A stretch of 7,019 nucleotides of DNA from Candidatus Bathyarchaeota archaeon. Lineage in GTDB: Archaea > Thermoproteota > Bathyarchaeia > TCS64 > B23. Within the stretch, counting starts at the first letter, position 1; every line of letters starts with the position of its first letter. This document shows, piece by piece, positions 4,537 through 7,019 of the stretch. The stretch is from NCBI GenBank assembly GCA_029259285.1, contig JAPDJB010000064.1, positions 1 through 7,019 on the forward strand, written 5' to 3'. The position numbers and the translations under genes were made by a program. The notes beneath the pieces were generated by a model. That model was given only the letters and a program-made list of their open reading frames with translations. It searched no databases and was not told where the DNA came from.

Positions 4537-5319
4537 TCATCCATATCTTCTCAATACCGCGAAGAGGATGGGTTTCCCATTCTTTAGGAGTTGGAAGTCG
4601 ACCCAGGATCGAACATGCACAAATCTCCCTCCTATCATATACCGATATCTTACAGAGCCGTTACTCGTCCTCTGGATCGGCCCTGTCATGCTTAGGGTAT
4701 ACCAGCCTCTTGTGGGTAGGATGACCTCGTAGGCCCTGTTCTCGGTGGCGTTCACAGACCATATAACAGGAGACTGCCAGACGGTATAGTTGAGTCTCTT
4801 CTCAACCACGATGCCTGACTCGCCTCTTAGGGCGTTCCCCATCTGAAGGGTCAGGGGAATCTGCACCACACCTGCTGGATATACGAAGAGATACATCTTG
4901 AGGGTTAGATTGTCTAGTGGGGCATAGAAGACTGTGTAGAAGCCATGGATACTACGGTCAATCCCTGAATCGCTTAACAAATGCCAATAATTCAGACCAT
5001 AGCCTGAGACGATGTAGAGTCCAGAGCCATATAGATGCGTAATGGGGTTCCTAATCGATAGATTTACGAGTTCGGGGAGACCCGCTAATCTATCATATTC
5101 CGCCCTCAGACTCTCAAGTTCTTCCCTCAATCTTTCGAGTTCTACCTGCTGCTCCTGAAGTCGATTTAAGACGCCGACATAAAGACCTGAGATTACTAAT
5201 ATCCCTATTGATAGGATCACCACGAAGCCCTTCCACCAGCTAACTCTCCTCATCTCCCCCGGATTATCATCGATAAGCCATCGAGATGAAGATAACGCCG
5301 AGTCTTGAGAACGACCCAT
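4537..5319 (-). CDS. Hypothetical membrane-anchored coiled-coil protein with large extracellular domain
   Basis: I do not recognise this family. The 260-residue protein has a short hydrophilic N-terminus, basic residues (RR at 24-25, Lys30), one hydrophobic segment (about 31-50), a leucine-spaced acidic/basic coiled coil (about 52-80: Leu54, Leu61, Leu64, Leu68, Leu71), then about 180 residues of alternating hydrophobic/polar pattern suggesting a beta-rich domain. Charge distribution predicts N-in, C-out. Five Asn-X-Ser/Thr sequons lie outside (Asn86, 137, 177, 190, 220), compatible with archaeal N-glycosylation. Lys30-Gly31 sits right at the start of the hydrophobic segment, as in class III (pilin-type) signal peptides, and an internal Met23 would give a 9-residue leader. 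The first ATG has AAGGA six bases upstream and is 13 bases from the end of tRNA-Thr(GGU), so it may be read through from that promoter. A pilin-like or adhesin role is possible but unproven. Confidence 0.7.
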   Translation of the reverse strand: MGRSQDSALSSSRWLIDDNPGEMRRVSWWKGFVVILSIGILVISGLYVGVLNRLQEQQVELERLREELESLRAEYDRLAGLPELVNLSIRNPITHLYGSGLYIVSGYGLNYWHLLSDSGIDRSIHGFYTVFYAPLDNLTLKMYLFVYPAGVVQIPLTLQMGNALRGESGIVVEKRLNYTVWQSPVIWSVNATENRAYEVILPTRGWYTLSMTGPIQRTSNGSVRYRYMIGGRFVHVRSWVDFQLLKNGKPILFAVLRRYG

Positions 5320-5331
5320 CTCTTATCCTTA

Positions 5332-5406
5332 AGCCCCGGGCGGGATTTGAACCCGCGATCTCCTGCTTACCAAGCAGACGCTTTAACCAGGCTAAGCCAC
5401 CGGGGC
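5332..5406 (-). tRNA. tRNA-Thr, anticodon GGU (GGT)
   Basis: On the minus strand a full cloverleaf forms. Acceptor GCCCCGG/CCGGGGC is followed by T8 and G9, D stem GCTT/AAGC with a 10-base loop containing GG, and anticodon stem TCTGC/GCAGG around loop TTGGTAA. Anticodon GGU reads ACC (and ACU). A five-base variable loop, T stem GCGGG/CCCGC with loop TTCAAAT, U73 and no encoded CCA complete it. It differs from the UGU isoacceptor at 3149-3221 mainly in D and anticodon arms and shares the acceptor and T stems. No intron is seen. Confidence 0.95.
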
Positions 5407-5432
5407 CTGCGATCAGATTTATGTCATCGGGA

Positions 5433-5438
5433 TTTTAA
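5433..5438 (-). promoter_or_regulatory. TATA-like box of tRNA-Thr(GGU)
   Basis: TTAAAA on the minus strand lies about 30 bases upstream of the tRNA 5' end (5406), the expected distance for an archaeal tRNA promoter with a few-base leader. It sits in the 43-bp gap after the end of the endonuclease IV gene. Confidence 0.45.
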
Positions 5439-5449
5439 TCTTCCCCTTC

Positions 5450-6292
5450 TCAGATTAGGCCTGCGAGCTCCTTCACCTTCCTAAGGTTCTCCTCATCCGT
5501 CCTCCGCTCGTCGATGGGGGTCTCCATGATTATGGGCAGCCTCCTCAGCCTCTTGTCGTTGAGGATCAGCTTGAAGCCTTCCTCCCCGATCTCCCCTAAG
5601 CCTATATGTTCATGGTGGTCTATTCCTGAGCCTCTCTCTCCGACGGAGTCGTTTAGGTGGAGGAGTATGAGGTTTTCAAGGCCTATGGCCTCGTCGAATT
5701 CGGTTAGGGTCTCCTCCAGCCCCTCTGGTGTCCTCAGCTCATAGCCTGCGGCGAAGGCGTGGCAGGTGTCTAGGCAGACCGCAACTCGATCATCGTCGAT
5801 GAGCCTTAGCATCTCACCGATCTCCCAGAATCTCGAACCCACCTGGGTTCCAGCTCCAGAGCCATTCTCCAGGAGGATCATCACATCCCCCTCCGCCTCC
5901 CTCAGCGCCCTCTCCACAGCTCTGGATACCCGTCTGATACCCTCCTCGACTCCAGCCCCCCTATGGCTGCCGAGATGGGTCACGATATACCCAACCCCAA
6001 GAACCTCACAGCGTCTAATCTCCTCTTTCAAAGACTCAATCGACCTCTCATATATCTCGGGGTCTGGGGAGGCAAGATTCAATATGTAGGGCATATGCGA
6101 AAAAACCGGCTCTAGATGGCTGCGTCTAAGCTTCTCCCTGAAGGCCTTAGCCTCCTCCTCATCTAGGGGTGTGAAGCCCCAGCTCCTCGGGTTTCTGGTG
6201 AAGAGCTGGAAGGTGTCGCATCCGATTTCTAACGCCCTATCGACAGCTCTATCGATGGAGCCTCTAATGGAGATGTGGAAGCCGAATTTCAC
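5450..6292 (-). CDS. nfo: Endonuclease IV (apurinic/apyrimidinic endonuclease)
   Basis: This 280-residue TIM-barrel enzyme has the normal Nfo length. All nine ligands of the trinuclear zinc site can be placed: His66 (SHMPYILNLASP), His106 (THLGSH), Glu142 (LLENGSG), Asp175 and His178 (LDTCHAFAAGY), His212 (HLNDS), Asp225 and His227 (DHHEHIG) and Glu257 (METP). The N-terminal GFHISIRGSIDRAV and FTRNPRSW motifs are also typical. It cleaves the phosphodiester bond 5' to abasic sites in DNA, starting repair after glycosylase action in base excision repair, in the cytoplasm. The ATG has a TATA box about 27 bases upstream (6317-6321), implying a leaderless mRNA. It is divergent from the peptidase gene and upstream of tRNA-Thr(GGU) on the same strand. 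No missing residues; identification is firm. Confidence 0.96.
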   Translation of the reverse strand: MKFGFHISIRGSIDRAVDRALEIGCDTFQLFTRNPRSWGFTPLDEEEAKAFREKLRRSHLEPVFSHMPYILNLASPDPEIYERSIESLKEEIRRCEVLGVGYIVTHLGSHRGAGVEEGIRRVSRAVERALREAEGDVMILLENGSGAGTQVGSRFWEIGEMLRLIDDDRVAVCLDTCHAFAAGYELRTPEGLEETLTEFDEAIGLENLILLHLNDSVGERGSGIDHHEHIGLGEIGEEGFKLILNDKRLRRLPIIMETPIDERRTDEENLRKVKELAGLI

Positions 6293-6313
6293 ATATTGAG
6301 GATGGGAGAGGCT

Positions 6314-6323
6314 GGATTTAACC
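6314..6323 (-). promoter_or_regulatory. TATA-like promoter of nfo in a divergent intergenic region
   Basis: GGTTAAATCC on the minus strand is centred about 27 bases before the nfo ATG (6292), consistent with leaderless transcription. The same AT core read on the plus strand would start a transcript about 15 bases before the peptidase ATG at 6359. A second palindromic AT box, CCTTAAGG (6341-6348), lies too close to that ATG for a leaderless start. Confidence 0.4.
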
Positions 6324-6358
6324 GGAGCGTATGGGAAACCCCTTAAGGATTTTGGTCT

Positions 6359-7019
6359 ATGATCCCTGGGTTGCCATCCATCGTCGAAGCCATAAGGCTC
6401 TCTGCAGCCGTTGTGATGCTCCTCTACGCCTCAGCGAGGGATGTGCGGACGAGGGAGATACCCGATGAGGTCTGGCTCCTCGGAGGCCTCTGCGGTCTTA
6501 TATTGGATGTCTACTCGGTTCTTCAGGGCGTCTATAGGCCCTTAGGTCTCGTGGTCTCCATCGGCGTCTCATCTCTTCTGGCTTATGTCGTCGCCTATCT
6601 CGGACTCTTCGGTGGCGCCGACTTCAAGGCTCTCGTAGCTCTGTCGCTTCTTCTTCCGCATCCAATAGGGTTTAGGCCTCTCCTCGGTGTGGTTTCCCCC
6701 CTCTATCCCCTTACGGTTTTCTCGAACTCTGTTCTTGCAGGCGCCTCCCTGGCGCTCCTCATACTTCTCCGGAATCTCCTAAGGGCCCTTGGGGGTGAAA
6801 CCCTCTTCGAAGGCCTAAGCGACCCCTGGTGGAGGAGGCTTCTGGTTCTTGTAACTGGTTTGAGGAAGCCCTTAGACTCCGTTAGGGGGCCTCCCTTCGA
6901 TTATCCCCTAGAGGTCTTCGAGGATGGTGTTAGGATGCTTATTCTGATGCCGAGCCTTGAGAGCGATGAGGAGGCCTTAAGGGTCTTTGATGAGTTGAGG
7001 GCCGCCGGCCTCAGGGAGG
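6359..7019 (+). CDS. A24-family preflagellin/prepilin peptidase, 3' end beyond the window
   Basis: The frame opens at ATG 6359 and stays open for 220 codons to the window end. It encodes an aspartic membrane protease of the archaeal FlaK/PibD type, which removes the short class III leader from archaellin and pilin precursors on the cytoplasmic side of the membrane. The two catalytic aspartates are visible: Asp28 in SARDVRTREIPDEVW after the first membrane segment, and Asp88 in FGGADFK, the GxGD-type motif. Hydrophobic segments fall at about residues 9-27, 38-56, 62-84, 91-101 and 115-140, followed by a soluble stretch containing FDYPLEVF that is typical of archaeal members. The C-terminal end is missing. 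Archaellum versus pilus use cannot be told from this fragment, since no archaellin or pilus assembly operon is in view. Confidence 0.85.
   Translation, partial: MIPGLPSIVEAIRLSAAVVMLLYASARDVRTREIPDEVWLLGGLCGLILDVYSVLQGVYRPLGLVVSIGVSSLLAYVVAYLGLFGGADFKALVALSLLLPHPIGFRPLLGVVSPLYPLTVFSNSVLAGASLALLILLRNLLRALGGETLFEGLSDPWWRRLLVLVTGLRKPLDSVRGPPFDYPLEVFEDGVRMLILMPSLESDEEALRVFDELRAAGLRE

Noticed and set aside
4506..4724. 72-codon open frame on the plus strand
   Set aside because: Mostly antisense to the 3' part of the membrane-protein gene, no start signal or domain.
5766..6089. 107-codon open frame on the plus strand
   Set aside because: It is antisense to endonuclease IV, which has all nine metal ligands; the product is Ser/Pro-rich and resembles nothing.
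1..7019. CRISPR array, insertion sequence or transposase
   Set aside because: No regularly spaced direct repeats and no transposase-like frame were found; the only longer repeat is shared by the two tRNA-Thr genes.

Overview
This window looks like a chromosomal segment of an archaeon, probably thermophilic. The lineage is not fixed by what is visible; a TACK-type or Bathyarchaeia-like genome would fit, but that is inference. Three things point to archaea. AT-rich TATA-like boxes sit about 25-30 bases upstream of several start codons, as expected for leaderless mRNAs. Two tRNA-Thr genes have no encoded CCA and carry a U discriminator. The gene families (archaeal A24 preflagellin/prepilin peptidase, RHH-type VapB with VapC, archaeal-style corrinoid protein) are also typical. 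Most of the window is GC-rich, but vapC is strikingly AT-rich.

Layout, left to right: the 3' end of an ABC transporter ATPase gene, then its ABC-2 type permease, stop-to-start coupled (1-943, +); a convergent PLP-dependent tryptophanase-family lyase (947-2338, -); a 170-bp divergent intergenic region holding the lyase promoter, a 72-nt inverted-repeat-bounded structured element (2381-2452) and a palindromic operator/TATA; a vapBC toxin-antitoxin operon (2509-3149, +) whose stop codon runs into the 3' end of tRNA-Thr(UGU) (3149-3221, -); a small flavin-binding PNPOx/NimA-like protein (3276-3722, +); a cobalamin-binding corrinoid protein (3770-4423, +); an unrecognised membrane-anchored coiled-coil protein (4537-5319, -) just downstream of tRNA-Thr(GGU) (5332-5406, -); endonuclease IV (5450-6292, -); and, divergently, a preflagellin/prepilin peptidase gene that runs off the window end (6359-7019, +).

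Few of these genes form one pathway. The ATPase and permease make one exporter, and vapB and vapC one toxin-antitoxin module. The corrinoid protein has no partner methyltransferase here. The membrane protein has a Lys-Gly junction directly before its hydrophobic segment, the layout of a class III (pilin-type) signal peptide. It could therefore be a substrate of the peptidase family encoded about 1 kb away; that link is inference.

The most unexplained piece of DNA is the 72-nt element between the lyase and vapB. It has perfect 11-bp arms, two mutually exclusive inner helices and C/D-box-like motifs, and lies outside any reading frame I trust.
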